Notes under the pieces: generated by a model | Told to the model about the DNA's origin: nothing | The model's input: only the letters and a program-made list of their open reading frames with translations | The model's database searches: none | Translations under genes and position numbers: made by a program | Part shown: piece after piece, positions 1-7,895 of the stretch | Layout: every line of letters begins with the position of its first letter | How positions within the stretch are numbered: position 1 is the stretch's first letter | Assembly: GCA_029570245.1 (NCBI GenBank) | Contig: JAKQSH010000036.1 | Span: 1 to 10,790 of the forward strand | DNA from: Deltaproteobacteria bacterium | Lineage (GTDB): Bacteria; Myxococcota_A; SURF-8 | Reading direction: 5' to 3' | Length of the DNA: 10,790 nt

Positions 1-881
1 GAAATTCCTGAAGCGGCGTGAATCTCGAAGTGGTCTTTCATGGCCGCCATACGACGCATGATATCAAGCGCTCTTTCGTTGTCGGCCAGAAAAGCGTCGT
101 CAAAAAGCGCCAGATTGCGAATGCCGAGTTCGCCGACTATCAGGTGAATTTCCCGCTCAACACGTTCAGAACTCAGCCTGTCCCACTGCGGATGCAATGC
201 TTTTACTCCGCAGTAAATGCAATTGTACGGGCAGCCGCGTGAGGTCATAAGAGCTGCGGCGTCGGCATGCCGCGCCAGTTGATGCGCAGGAAGAATATTT
301 TCGAAATCCGGCTCAACAAGCTTTTTTCCAAGCAGACCGGAAAGGAGTTCTACATTGCTTTCGAGCGCCCCCGAAAAAACAAGGTCTGCACCGCTTTCGG
401 CACGTGCGTGTTCCGCACACAGTGTAGCGTAAACTCCGCCCAGATAAACAGGAACATCCGGCCAGAGCGACTTTACAAGTTCAACGCTTTCACGAACACC
501 CGAAGCCCAATATGTCATCATGCTGGTCATCAGAACTGCATCGGGCTTTTCGAACGAAGTTTCAAGTGCAATCCGGGCTATTTCCGGCGGCAGACCGTAA
601 CGGCAGAAGCGACGCATTATATTAGGCAAGACATCTGGACGCGGTATTTCTTCACGATAAAAACGCCCTGCCCCTATCGAACGGCGGGCAGGCCGCAGAT
701 GCTCAGGCAGGAACGGTGAAAGCGGGTCGGTCAGGTCAAACAGATCGACGCTGAAGCCGGATTCAAGCAGCAATCCACCCAGCCAGAAAAGCCCGAGCGG
801 CCTGGCCCAGAAATCGAAAGCGGCGAAATCGTGAATCCACGGGTTCACCAGAAGCACTCGTCTTGTATCGCGCGACTTCAT
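1..881 (-). CDS. B12-binding-domain radical SAM protein, C-terminus beyond the window edge
   Basis: Reading the reverse strand from 881 gives an open frame of 293 codons that runs off the left edge without a stop. The N-terminal part (about residues 8-175) looks like a cobalamin-binding-type Rossmann domain: a first strand VLLVNPW, a PLGLFWLGGLLLESG helix region, then MTSMMTYW and YLGGVYATL. It lacks the classical DxHxxG cobalamin ligand motif. The radical SAM core starts near residue 212, with the [4Fe-4S] cluster cysteines C217, C221 and C224 in RGCPYNCIYC, followed by the strand LALFDDAF (257-264). Family knowledge: such enzymes cleave S-adenosylmethionine to start radical chemistry, often methylation or ring rearrangement; the substrate cannot be told here. 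ATG 881 is chosen because it places the first beta strand at the usual distance from the start; an in-frame ATG at 941 would add 20 residues, and neither has a strong ribosome binding site. It is divergent from the TSUP transporter. The domain call is firm, the role unknown. Confidence 0.9.
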   Translation of the reverse strand, partial: MKSRDTRRVLLVNPWIHDFAAFDFWARPLGLFWLGGLLLESGFSVDLFDLTDPLSPFLPEHLRPARRSIGAGRFYREEIPRPDVLPNIMRRFCRYGLPPEIARIALETSFEKPDAVLMTSMMTYWASGVRESVELVKSLWPDVPVYLGGVYATLCAEHARAESGADLVFSGALESNVELLSGLLGKKLVEPDFENILPAHQLARHADAAALMTSRGCPYNCIYCGVKALHPQWDRLSSERVEREIHLIVGELGIRNLALFDDAFLADNERALDIMRRMAAMKDHFEIHAASGI

Positions 882-976
882 TCCAGAAAAATGTCCGATC
901 CGTATAACACAATGAGAAGCACTGGACTTTCTGAGCGGCATTTGTAATCCAGAGTGCGATTCAGAGCAAGAAATAG

Positions 977-1006
977 TTGGCATCAATAAGACAGACGGAC
1001 TTTACT
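977..1006 (+). promoter_or_regulatory. Candidate sigma70-type promoter for the TSUP transporter
   Basis: TTGGCA (977-982) resembles a -35 box (5 of 6), and TTTACT (1001-1006) a -10 box (4 of 6), with an 18-base spacer. Transcription would begin near 1013, leaving a leader of roughly 45 bases before ATG 1060. It lies in the 178-base divergent gap between the radical SAM gene and the transporter. I see no convincing promoter for the leftward gene in the same gap. This rests on a consensus match only. Confidence 0.25.
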
Positions 1007-1059
1007 TTTCATATTTTAGGAGTAGAGAATATTCATCTTTATTCTGTTGGTGAGTTCTA

Positions 1060-1845
1060 ATGGACGTATCGCTGCTGCAAACCGGATTTCTTGTTTTCGT
1101 CGTGTTCATGGCGGGCTTTGTCGATTCAATCGCCGGAGGCGGCGGTCTTATAAGTCTGCCTGCGTATTTCGCAGCCGGACTGCCTGCGCACGCCGCACTG
1201 GCCACCAACAAATTTTCAAGCTTCATGGGGACGCTGGCCGCCACGTACCGCTATTACCGCGCCGGTCGCATGAAGCTCAAACTCGGTCTTTCCGCCGCAG
1301 CCGGAGCCCTGGCAGGCTCAGCCGCCGGAAGCCGTGTGGCGCTTCTGCTGGACGGAAAAACGATCAATACGCTGGTGCTGACGCTCATTCCTGCGGTGCT
1401 GGTGTTTTTCATAATTAAAGATCGTATTTTCAGATCGCCGGACAAAGGCATTGAACACAAAAAAAACAAATACACATCCAGACAGGAAACAGCCATCTCA
1501 ACTGTCATAGGCACCGCCGTCGGTTTTTACGATGGACTCTTCGGACCCGGAACCGGCGCATTTCTTACCCTGGGGTTCAATTTTTTCCTGCGCATGGATT
1601 TGGTTTCGGCCTCCGGCAATGCCCGCCTTGCCAACCTGGCTTCGAATTTCGGTGCGCTGGCGGTTTTTGCATTCAGCGGAAACATACTTTTCCCGCTGGC
1701 GCTGTTCACGGCTGCCGGCGGTATTGCCGGAAACATGCTTGGCTCGCGCCTTGCGCTGAAAAAAGGCGAGCGCATCATAAAGCCGTTCATGGTGATCGTG
1801 CTTCTTATCCTGCTGGCAGAAGTAATTCGACAGAGAATTTCCTGA
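1060..1845 (+). CDS. TauE/SafE (TSUP) family membrane permease
   Basis: This 261-residue integral membrane protein matches the TauE/SafE (TSUP) family in length and in its two-repeat architecture. The first repeat carries the glycine-rich signature GFVDSIAGGGGLISLP (19-34) followed by ATNKFSS (48-54). The second carries GFYDGLFGPGTGAFL (155-169) followed by SGNARLANLASNFG (185-198). Hydrophobic stretches lie around 8-40, 74-95, 103-120, 143-178, 195-225 and 240-255, with a charged cytoplasmic-type loop at 120-142. Family members export sulfite, sulfoacetate or other organosulfonates, or related small anions, across the inner membrane; the substrate here is not predictable and no sulfur-metabolism gene lies next to it. 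The start at 1060 is supported by GGTGAG at 1049-1054. The gene ends 19 bases from the convergent phosphate transporter gene. The family call is confident, the substrate unknown. Confidence 0.93.
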   Translation: MDVSLLQTGFLVFVVFMAGFVDSIAGGGGLISLPAYFAAGLPAHAALATNKFSSFMGTLAATYRYYRAGRMKLKLGLSAAAGALAGSAAGSRVALLLDGKTINTLVLTLIPAVLVFFIIKDRIFRSPDKGIEHKKNKYTSRQETAISTVIGTAVGFYDGLFGPGTGAFLTLGFNFFLRMDLVSASGNARLANLASNFGALAVFAFSGNILFPLALFTAAGGIAGNMLGSRLALKKGERIIKPFMVIVLLILLAEVIRQRIS

Positions 1846-1864
1846 CGCCCCGGACAGGCGATTT

Positions 1865-3988
1865 TCAGTCGTCAAGTTCCAGGATTTCAGAGGCGATATA
1901 GTTCAGACGCTTGCCGATAGTGTAAAGCCCGGAAAGAACAGACAGATGCGCCGCTGAAGATTCAACGGTCTCCTGTCCTCCGGCGATGAGGCGGTTAAGA
2001 TGCGCATCGCGCAATTCGCGCTCCAACTGGCGGTCACGCTCTTCGCGATTGATAACCTGACGGGCGTGCTCGCGGTCGAGATCGACAAGGGCATGATCGA
2101 CTTTTTCGTATTTGCGGTAAATCCGGTGATGGAACTTGCGCAGATCACGGAAGCCTTCCGGTGAAAAGTGCAGCTTTTTGTGAGTCAGTTTCACGACAGC
2201 ATGCAGAACTTCCTTAGTCAACAGATCGCCCGCGCCTTCGATGTGTTCAGTAATGTAAATAAGCGTTCGCAGGCGCTTGGCCTGTCCTTCCGACAGAGAA
2301 CGTTTGGCGATACTGGCAAGAAACGGCCTTATGGCCTTTTCAAGAGTATCCAGCTTATCGTCTTCTGCAATGATCTGATCCAGATGCGCTTCGTCTGCAT
2401 CGCGCATGGCGATGTAGGTATCGTAAAGGTTGTCGCCGAAGATGCGCAGCATTCGTTCAACTTCGCGTTTGGCCTGATCCAGCGCCACCTGCGGCGAAGC
2501 CAGCAGCGCCGCATTGTTGATGTAAAGCGGTGCGAAAGGAATCTCCTTATTCGTAAACGGCACCAGCTTCTGAGTCAGAACTTTCAACGGCTTAATCAAG
2601 GGCAGGAAAATTACACCCGAAACAAACCCGAAAAGCGTAAAGGCGTTGGCGATCTGGCGCGGCAGGCTGTCACCACCGAAAAGCCCGGAAAGGTAACGCG
2701 TCAAATCCAGAAACGGATCGAGGAAGGGCAGCATTACCAGCACGCCGCCGACGGAAAATATCAGGTGCGCTACCGCAACACGCTTTCCGGCGCGAGAGGT
2801 TCCCAGGCTGGCCAGAAGCGCGGTGGCACAGGTCCCGACCGAAGCCCCCATGCTTAAAGCGAAGGCGCCTGAGAGGCTCATAAAACCTTCTCCCGCCAGC
2901 GCCATAACCAGACCAACAGTGGCTCCGCTGCTCTGAATTACGGCGGTGAAAATCAGACCGGCTATAATGGAAAGATAAACGTTGTCGCTGAACTCCAGCA
3001 AAACATCGGTAAATTCTGGCATACCTTTCAAGGGCTGCATGGCTACAGACATCACGTCCATACCAAAGAATATAAGGCCGAACCCCATAAGGACTGAACC
3101 AAACTGTCTCAGGCTGTCGCGCCGCCCCATTATCATAAGCAGAAAACCAACCGCCACCATGGCCAGCGAATACTGCGATATGTTGAAGGAGATAAGCTGC
3201 ACTGTAACGGCGGTTCCGATTTTGACACCCAGAATGACGCCGATGGCCTGTGTAAGAGTCATCATTGTGGCGGCTACGAATCCGACCAGAAGCACTGTCG
3301 CTGCCGAACTTGATTGCAGCACACCAGAAACCACAGCTCCGGCAAACATGGCCGTGAAGCGATTGCTTGTGATGCGCCCCAGGAAAAGACGCATTCTGTT
3401 TCCGAGCGCCTTCTGTATGTTTTCACCGGCAATATTCATACCGTATATAAACAGGGCCAGGCCGCCGAGAAGACCGAAGAGAAGAAAAACCATCCAGCCG
3501 GGAGTCAAAGCTCTTGCATTTGTAATAAGCGGTTCAGATTGCGCGACATTACCATGCAGAAATGCGCCGATTATGTAATCGCCCTCACCTTCCCCATACC
3601 AGAAATCGACTGCGGCGATTCCATTTTCGTCGCTTATTACGCGATTGGCCGCCAGTCGGGCGGCTTCACCGTTGCGCGGATAATGCAGCAGGCGGAATTG
3701 AACGATTTCGCCTGAGGCCGGATTGCCGTTCTTGGTAACTTTCAAGGTTATGGGCGTTTTGCTTTTCCGCCCGGTGACTCCGACCATCTGAGACATGCCC
3801 GGACTGTAGGACATCTGCGTCATTTCGTAAATGTACCCTTCCAGGCGCGGCGAATGAATTTTGTCTGATTCCATAAGAGGTGGAGCTTGTTCGGAATCGT
3901 GCCGGAGAGAACATGAAGCTAAAAAACAAAACATCAGAGCCGGCAGACAAAGCCACAGAAAATATCTGGTTGAAGCGGTATTAGGCAT
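1865..3988 (-). CDS. Na+/phosphate cotransporter family protein with lipobox, Big-1-like domain and PhoU-like tail
   Basis: Read from ATG 3988 this is 707 residues. Residues 1-26 form a lipoprotein-type signal with lipobox L-A-S-C (Cys26). Residues about 65-155 look like a bacterial Ig-like (Big-1/invasin-type) fold, with ISDENGIAAVDF then a G-E-G-D-Y-I-I-G-A ending. A membrane region begins near 164 and holds the two Na/Pi-cotransporter repeats, marked by GVLQSSSAATV (Gln225) and AVIQSSGATVG (Gln352), the QSS signatures of the NptA/PF02690 family. From about 500 to the end it is charged and helical, like a PhoU domain. Family members import inorganic phosphate with sodium; the PhoU-like tail is usually taken as regulatory and cytoplasmic. 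The frame stays open to a TTG at 4027, but ATG 3988 is preferred because it starts the signal peptide and lies downstream of the candidate promoter. No good Shine-Dalgarno sequence is visible for either start. The N-terminal extension is not part of the usual NptA layout. Confidence 0.9.
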   Translation of the reverse strand: MPNTASTRYFLWLCLPALMFCFLASCSLRHDSEQAPPLMESDKIHSPRLEGYIYEMTQMSYSPGMSQMVGVTGRKSKTPITLKVTKNGNPASGEIVQFRLLHYPRNGEAARLAANRVISDENGIAAVDFWYGEGEGDYIIGAFLHGNVAQSEPLITNARALTPGWMVFLLFGLLGGLALFIYGMNIAGENIQKALGNRMRLFLGRITSNRFTAMFAGAVVSGVLQSSSAATVLLVGFVAATMMTLTQAIGVILGVKIGTAVTVQLISFNISQYSLAMVAVGFLLMIMGRRDSLRQFGSVLMGFGLIFFGMDVMSVAMQPLKGMPEFTDVLLEFSDNVYLSIIAGLIFTAVIQSSGATVGLVMALAGEGFMSLSGAFALSMGASVGTCATALLASLGTSRAGKRVAVAHLIFSVGGVLVMLPFLDPFLDLTRYLSGLFGGDSLPRQIANAFTLFGFVSGVIFLPLIKPLKVLTQKLVPFTNKEIPFAPLYINNAALLASPQVALDQAKREVERMLRIFGDNLYDTYIAMRDADEAHLDQIIAEDDKLDTLEKAIRPFLASIAKRSLSEGQAKRLRTLIYITEHIEGAGDLLTKEVLHAVVKLTHKKLHFSPEGFRDLRKFHHRIYRKYEKVDHALVDLDREHARQVINREERDRQLERELRDAHLNRLIAGGQETVESSAAHLSVLSGLYTIGKRLNYIASEILELDD

Positions 3989-4038
3989 ACTGTATAACGC
4001 TCGTTCAGTACCGGAACATACCGGCAATGAGTATATAC

Positions 4039-4066
4039 AATATATCAGCAGCCTGATGCTTGTCGA
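4039..4066 (-). promoter_or_regulatory. Candidate sigma70-type promoter for the Na/Pi cotransporter gene
   Basis: On the reverse strand TCGACA (4066-4061, 5 of 6 to the -35 consensus) is followed after 16 bases by TATATT (4044-4039, 5 of 6 to the -10 consensus). Predicted initiation near 4030 would make the TTG at 4027 almost leaderless, but gives the ATG at 3988 a leader of about 40 bases. That favours the ATG start. The divergent thiolase gene has no equally clear promoter in the rest of this 194-base gap. Confidence 0.4.
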
Positions 4067-4182
4067 GAAAAATTGCTTTGCGAAACATTTGGCAATAGAC
4101 TGTTCACATCGGTGAGAATTACCCGAAAATCTGAAATAGATGCAAAGTGCAGGAAAAAATTCTTTCGCTCAAGGGGGTACAA

Positions 4183-5364
4183 ATGCGTGAAGTCGTAATA
4201 GTCGGAATGGCAAGAACGGCAATCGGGTCTTTCGGGGGTTCACTTAAAACCCTGTCAGCCGCCACTCTGGGCGCCACTGTCGCAAAAGAAGCAATCAGGC
4301 GCTCCGGCCTTGAAGACTCATCTTTGATAGACGACATTCTTATTGGCAACTGCCTGATGCGCACCGACGAAATAAATGTAGCCCGTTGCATCGGTCTTAA
4401 GGCCGGAATCCCGTTTACGACTCCGGCAGTCACCATTCAGAGGCAATGCGCCTCCGGCATGCAGGCAGTAATGTTCGGAGCGCAGAAAATTCAGCTGGGC
4501 GAAGCCGACGTGATTCTGGCCGGTGGAGTAGAATCAATGTCGAATGTCCCCTACATATTAAAAGACATGCGCTGGGGAGCGCGGCAGTTTGACGTAAAAG
4601 CGGTAGACTCTCTCTTCGAAGGTCTTACCGATCCGCTGGGCGGTTATCTCATGGGAATTACCGCCGAAAATCTGGCCGAAAAATACGGCATTACCCGCAA
4701 TGAACAGGACGAACTCGCATATACTTCCCAGCAACGCGCCATAAAAGCCATTGATTCCGGTTTCTACCGGGAGGAAATCGTAGCGGTGGAAATTCCGCAG
4801 CGCAAGGGCGAACCGCTTGTTTTCGATACGGACGAGCACCCTCGACGCGACGCAACGCTTGAAAGTCTGGCGAAACTGAAGCCTGCGTTCAAAAAAGACG
4901 GTACTGTGACCGCCGGCAATTCATCAGGCATCAACGACGGTGCAGCGGCGATGCTGATAATGTCGCGGGAGAGAGCCGCCGAACTCGGCTCAAGACCCAT
5001 TGCCCGCATAGCAGCGCAATCGCTGGCGGCAGTTGAGCCGGAACTGATGGGTTACGGCCCGGTTCCGGCAGTGCGGAAACTGCTGAAAAAAACAGGGCTG
5101 ACGCTTGCAGATATCGACCTGATCGAACTCAACGAAGCCTTCGCGGCGCAGTACCTGGCCTGCGAAAAACTGCTTGAGCTGGATCGAGATAAAACCAATG
5201 TCGGCGGATCGGGTATAGCCCTGGGCCATCCGGTCGGCGCCACCGGGGCACGGCTGATGATAAGCCTTGTGCATCACCTCAAACGACTTGGAGGCAGACG
5301 CGGCATTGCGACCTTGTGCGTCGGTGGCGGAATGGGCATGGCCGTCCTGCTTGAAATGGAATGA
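4183..5364 (+). CDS. Acetyl-CoA C-acetyltransferase (thiolase)
   Basis: A 393-residue thiolase, the usual length for the biosynthetic type. It catalyses reversible condensation of two acetyl-CoA to acetoacetyl-CoA (or thiolytic cleavage of 3-ketoacyl-CoA) in the cytoplasm. All catalytic elements are present: nucleophilic Cys89 in QRQCASGMQA, Asn317 in ELNEAFAAQ, His349 in GIALGHPVGATGAR, and the acid/base Cys379 in CVGGGMG. Cys89 sits at the same position as in the well-studied Zoogloea PhaA enzyme. The start at 4183 is chosen because MREVVIVGMARTAIG is the normal thiolase N-terminus and a strong AAGGGGGT (4171-4178) lies just upstream. A GTG at 4147 in frame would add 12 residues without family support. 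It stands alone: no 3-hydroxyacyl-CoA dehydrogenase, CoA transferase or PHA synthase is next to it, so ketone-body, butyrate, PHB or fatty-acid roles cannot be separated. Its stop is 10 bases from the convergent xth stop. Confidence 0.95.
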   Translation: MREVVIVGMARTAIGSFGGSLKTLSAATLGATVAKEAIRRSGLEDSSLIDDILIGNCLMRTDEINVARCIGLKAGIPFTTPAVTIQRQCASGMQAVMFGAQKIQLGEADVILAGGVESMSNVPYILKDMRWGARQFDVKAVDSLFEGLTDPLGGYLMGITAENLAEKYGITRNEQDELAYTSQQRAIKAIDSGFYREEIVAVEIPQRKGEPLVFDTDEHPRRDATLESLAKLKPAFKKDGTVTAGNSSGINDGAAAMLIMSRERAAELGSRPIARIAAQSLAAVEPELMGYGPVPAVRKLLKKTGLTLADIDLIELNEAFAAQYLACEKLLELDRDKTNVGGSGIALGHPVGATGARLMISLVHHLKRLGGRRGIATLCVGGGMGMAVLLEME

Positions 5365-5374
5365 TGCGGAAAAC

Positions 5375-6136
5375 TTATTTCAATTCCAGCACTATCGGGC
5401 AGTGATCTGAACCTGTCACTTCGGGAAGAATATAAGAAGCCTCAACCTGCGGCATGAATTCTTTATTGACGCAGAAGTAGTCTATTCTCCAGCCGATGTT
5501 GCGTTCGCGCGCATTTGTGCGATATGACCACCATGTGTAATGTCCCGGTTCCGGGCAGAAATGCCTGAAGGTATCGACGAATCCGCCGGCAAGAAATGAA
5601 GTCATTGCCTGACGCTCTTCAATGTAATAACCGGCGCTGTTTTCGTTGTCTTTAGGACGCGCCAGGTCGATTTCGGTGTGGGCGATATTGTAATCTCCGC
5701 AGACTATGACGTTCCTGCCGGATTTCAACAGATGGCGGCAGTGATCTTCCATGGCGTGACAGAACGCGATTTTGTAGGGCAGGCGCTTGCGCTCATCCTG
5801 CGAATTAGGGAAATACGCATTGACCAGACTGAATTCCGGGTAATGAAGCGTTACAACGCGCCCTTCCGAGTCGAACTTCTCAACGCCCATGTCGGAAACG
5901 GTCTGTGGTTTCTCGCGCGCATAAGTAACCACGCCGCTGTATCCTTTTTTTACCGCCGACTTGAAATACCCCTGATATTCAAGGGGCTTCAGCAATTCTT
6001 CGTCAAGCTGCGAAGGATCGGCCTTCGTTTCCTGAAGACACAGCAGATCAGGTTTTTCACTTTCGAGCCAGCTCATAAACCCTTTGCGCAAAACAGCTCT
6101 TATGCCGTTGACGTTCCAGCTGATTATTCTGGTCAT
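5375..6136 (-). CDS. xth: Exodeoxyribonuclease III (AP endonuclease)
   Basis: A 253-residue member of the exonuclease III / AP endonuclease family, full length for bacteria. It cuts the backbone 5' of abasic sites and removes 3' blocking groups in base excision repair. The catalytic set is intact: WNVNGIRA (7-14), LQETKAD with metal-ligand Glu36, GDYNIAHTEIDLARPKDN with Asp148 and Asn150, WRIDYF with Asp219, and the terminal GSDHCPI with Asp244-His245. ATG 6136 is chosen because MTRIISWNVNG is the family N-terminus and GGAG lies 8 bases upstream (near 6145-6148); the open frame continues upstream by 27 codons with no family similarity. It lies downstream of the M18 aminopeptidase gene on the same strand, with an intrinsic terminator between them. 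No clear promoter of its own is visible in the 41 bases after that terminator's stem. Confidence 0.96.
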   Translation of the reverse strand: MTRIISWNVNGIRAVLRKGFMSWLESEKPDLLCLQETKADPSQLDEELLKPLEYQGYFKSAVKKGYSGVVTYAREKPQTVSDMGVEKFDSEGRVVTLHYPEFSLVNAYFPNSQDERKRLPYKIAFCHAMEDHCRHLLKSGRNVIVCGDYNIAHTEIDLARPKDNENSAGYYIEERQAMTSFLAGGFVDTFRHFCPEPGHYTWWSYRTNARERNIGWRIDYFCVNKEFMPQVEASYILPEVTGSDHCPIVLELK

Positions 6137-6160
6137 ATTCAATTCTCCAAACATGATATA

Positions 6161-6208
6161 AGGACAATAAAAACAGACCGGGCGGCGCAGAATGAAAACA
6201 CCGCCCGG
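6161..6208 (-). terminator. Intrinsic terminator behind the M18 aminopeptidase gene
   Basis: On the reverse strand a perfect 8-base G+C-only stem CCGGGCGG (6208-6201) pairs with CCGCCCGG (6185-6178) across a 15-base loop. It is followed at once by a T-rich tract, TCTGTTTTTATTG (6177-6165). The other strand has no T-run after the stem, so it works leftward only. It begins 22 bases after the aminopeptidase stop codon and lies 42 bases or more upstream of the xth start. Confidence 0.85.
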
Positions 6209-6229
6209 ATAAAGCACTACAGGAGCAAC

Positions 6230-7675
6230 TTATACAAATTCTTCAAGGAACAGCTTGCAGGCTTTTCCGCAGGCATAAATGTCGATTTTGGAGGCCAGTT
6301 CAAACGGCGAATGCATACCGACGAGAGCGACTCCCATGTCGATGGTGTTGATCTGCCAGCGGGCCAGCAGCCACGCCACAGTTCCACCGCCGCCTTCATC
6401 TACTTTACCGAGCTCGGTCAGCTGCCACGGCACGCCGCCGTCATCCAGAAGCTTGCGCAGGCGGGCAATATATTCGGCATCGGCGTCGTTGGAACCGGCC
6501 TTACCGCGCGATCCGGTATATTTGCAGAAGTTCACGCCATATCCAAGCTTGGGTGCGTTACGCATGTCGTGAACCTGCTTGAATTCCGGATTGACGCCCG
6601 CCGAGACATCCGTAGAAAGCGCCGAGGAAGCTGCAAGGCAGTCGCGCACAAAAATTTCACTGCTGCCTGGTTTGACGGCGTCGATGATTTTGGAAACGCC
6701 GTGATAGAAGAAGTTCGAGTCCATGCCGGTCGAGCCGTAGGAACCGATTTCTTCCTTATCAGCCAGAAAAACTACAGCGGTTTTTTCTGGAGCCTTTTTC
6801 ATGTTCATCAGCGCCCACAGATTGCCGTAAGCGCACACTCGGTCGTCGTGACCGTAAGCGCCTATCAAACCGCGATCGAAGCCGATTTCGCGCGCCATGC
6901 CGGAAGGAACGACTTCCAGTTCGGACGAAATGAAGTCGTCTTCGGTAATGCCGTAATCGTTGTTCAGCTTCTCAAGCACCATCATTTTGATTTTTTCTTT
7001 CACGTCGGCGTCGTTGACAGGAACGGAACCGACAATGATGTTGAGCTGCTCGCCCTTTATTACCTCTCCGGCCTTGAGATCGCCCTGAGCTTTTGAGGCC
7101 AGGTGCGGCAGAAGATCGGAAATTACAAAGCACGGATCATCCGGCTCTTCGCCGATGTTGATTTCGACCGTAGTCCCGTCTTTCAGAGCCGCAATACCAA
7201 CAAGAGAAAGTGGACGGTTGACCCACTGGTATTTTTTTATGCCGCCGTAATAATGAGTCTTCATCAGCGCCATGGCTGAATCGCCGTCTTCATAAAGCGG
7301 ATTGGGCTTAATGTCCAGACGCGGCGCATCCACATGTGATGCGACGATGTTCATACCCTCGTTTACTCCCTTCCTGCCAATAACCGCCAGCAGCAGATTT
7401 TTGCCACGATTGCCGATATAAAGCTTATCTCCGCTTTTAAGCTTCCCTTTATAGCTTTCCAGCGGTTTAAAGCCGTTATTCTCCGCCCATGCGATGGTTT
7501 CATCTATGAACAGTCTTTCGTTTTTGCATTTCGAGATGTAAGCCATATACTCCCGGTTCATTTTTTCCAGAATGCCCAGTTCCGCCCGGCCGAACTTCAG
7601 CCAGCCGTTTTCTTTTTTTGAGAACAGTTTTTCTTCGAGCTTCTTGTATTTGCTTTCTTCAGCTTTTTTAGCCAT
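6230..7675 (-). CDS. M18-family aminopeptidase
   Basis: A 481-residue cytoplasmic metallo-aminopeptidase of the M18 (aspartyl aminopeptidase / aminopeptidase I) family. It removes N-terminal residues from peptides using two metal ions. Motifs in order: SHVDAPRLDIK with His114 and Asp116, GAYGHDDRVCA with Asp277 as likely bridging ligand, LADKEEIGS with the Glu308-Glu309 base/ligand pair, STDVSAGVNP with Asp356, and GMHSPFE with His455. The lysine-rich start and the FKPLESYKGKLKSGDKLYIGNRGK stretch (about 69-92) fit the bacterial 'aminopeptidase 1' branch rather than the shorter-spaced eukaryotic aspartyl aminopeptidases. ATG 7675 is preferred to the open-frame start 41 codons upstream, because AAGAGGA sits at the right distance and the upstream codons look like untranslated leader and promoter. 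A terminator follows the gene. Substrate preference (acidic or neutral residues) cannot be read from the sequence. Confidence 0.94.
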   Translation of the reverse strand: MAKKAEESKYKKLEEKLFSKKENGWLKFGRAELGILEKMNREYMAYISKCKNERLFIDETIAWAENNGFKPLESYKGKLKSGDKLYIGNRGKNLLLAVIGRKGVNEGMNIVASHVDAPRLDIKPNPLYEDGDSAMALMKTHYYGGIKKYQWVNRPLSLVGIAALKDGTTVEINIGEEPDDPCFVISDLLPHLASKAQGDLKAGEVIKGEQLNIIVGSVPVNDADVKEKIKMMVLEKLNNDYGITEDDFISSELEVVPSGMAREIGFDRGLIGAYGHDDRVCAYGNLWALMNMKKAPEKTAVVFLADKEEIGSYGSTGMDSNFFYHGVSKIIDAVKPGSSEIFVRDCLAASSALSTDVSAGVNPEFKQVHDMRNAPKLGYGVNFCKYTGSRGKAGSNDADAEYIARLRKLLDDGGVPWQLTELGKVDEGGGGTVAWLLARWQINTIDMGVALVGMHSPFELASKIDIYACGKACKLFLEEFV

Positions 7676-7700
7676 TATCAATCCTCTTAAAGCAGTTTGC

Positions 7701-7728
7701 ATAATAAGAACATAGGTTTCTATGTGAA
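7701..7728 (-). promoter_or_regulatory. Candidate promoter of the M18 aminopeptidase with an inverted repeat in the spacer
   Basis: Reverse strand: TTCACA (7728-7723, 5 of 6 to -35), a 16-base spacer, then TATTAT (7706-7701, 5 of 6 to -10). Initiation near 7694 gives a leader of about 20 bases containing the ribosome binding site, which fits the ATG at 7675. The spacer is mostly filled by the perfect inverted repeat ACATAG-GTTT-CTATGT (7710-7725), which also touches the -35 box. That is a typical operator position for a small dimeric repressor. No regulator gene is visible nearby. Confidence 0.45.
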
Positions 7729-7895
7729 TAACATCCGCAGACCACAGCGTCAAGTGTATAGAAGCCTTATTCGACAGGCTGCGTGTAAAAACGTTCACAT
7801 ACCGGACTTCCGACGCTCATTGATTTGCGGTGAGTCCTCTCGTAAGTTAATATCAATAGATAATAATTTCCGGCATCGACGAATACGTGAATAGA

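Noticed and set aside
18..719. Two + strand open frames (74 and 150 codons) at the left edge
   Set aside because: The reverse strand of this region encodes a continuous radical SAM protein with its cluster cysteines, so these are mirror frames.
1839..1868. Possible shared terminator between the convergent TSUP and phosphate transporter genes
   Set aside because: Only a 4-base stem (CGCC/GGCG) with a short T-run is present, too weak to call.
2168..2857. A 229-codon open frame on the + strand inside the phosphate transporter gene
   Set aside because: It is antisense to the conserved transporter and PhoU-like region, has no family signature and no ribosome binding site context.
4067..4170. Promoter for the thiolase gene
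   Set aside because: Several partial matches exist (TTGCTT with TAGACT, TTGGCA with GAGAAT), but none has both boxes good at the right spacing.
5678..7096. A 472-codon open frame on the + strand opposite xth and the M18 aminopeptidase
   Set aside because: It crosses two genes with intact catalytic motifs on the other strand and the terminator between them. Its translation shows no recognisable domain. Its length follows from the codon bias of the opposite genes.
7743..7895. Promoter or regulatory RNA ahead of the SGNH operon
   Set aside because: The A+T-rich stretch near 7850-7870 could hold a -10 box, but no matching -35 box or stable structure was convincing.
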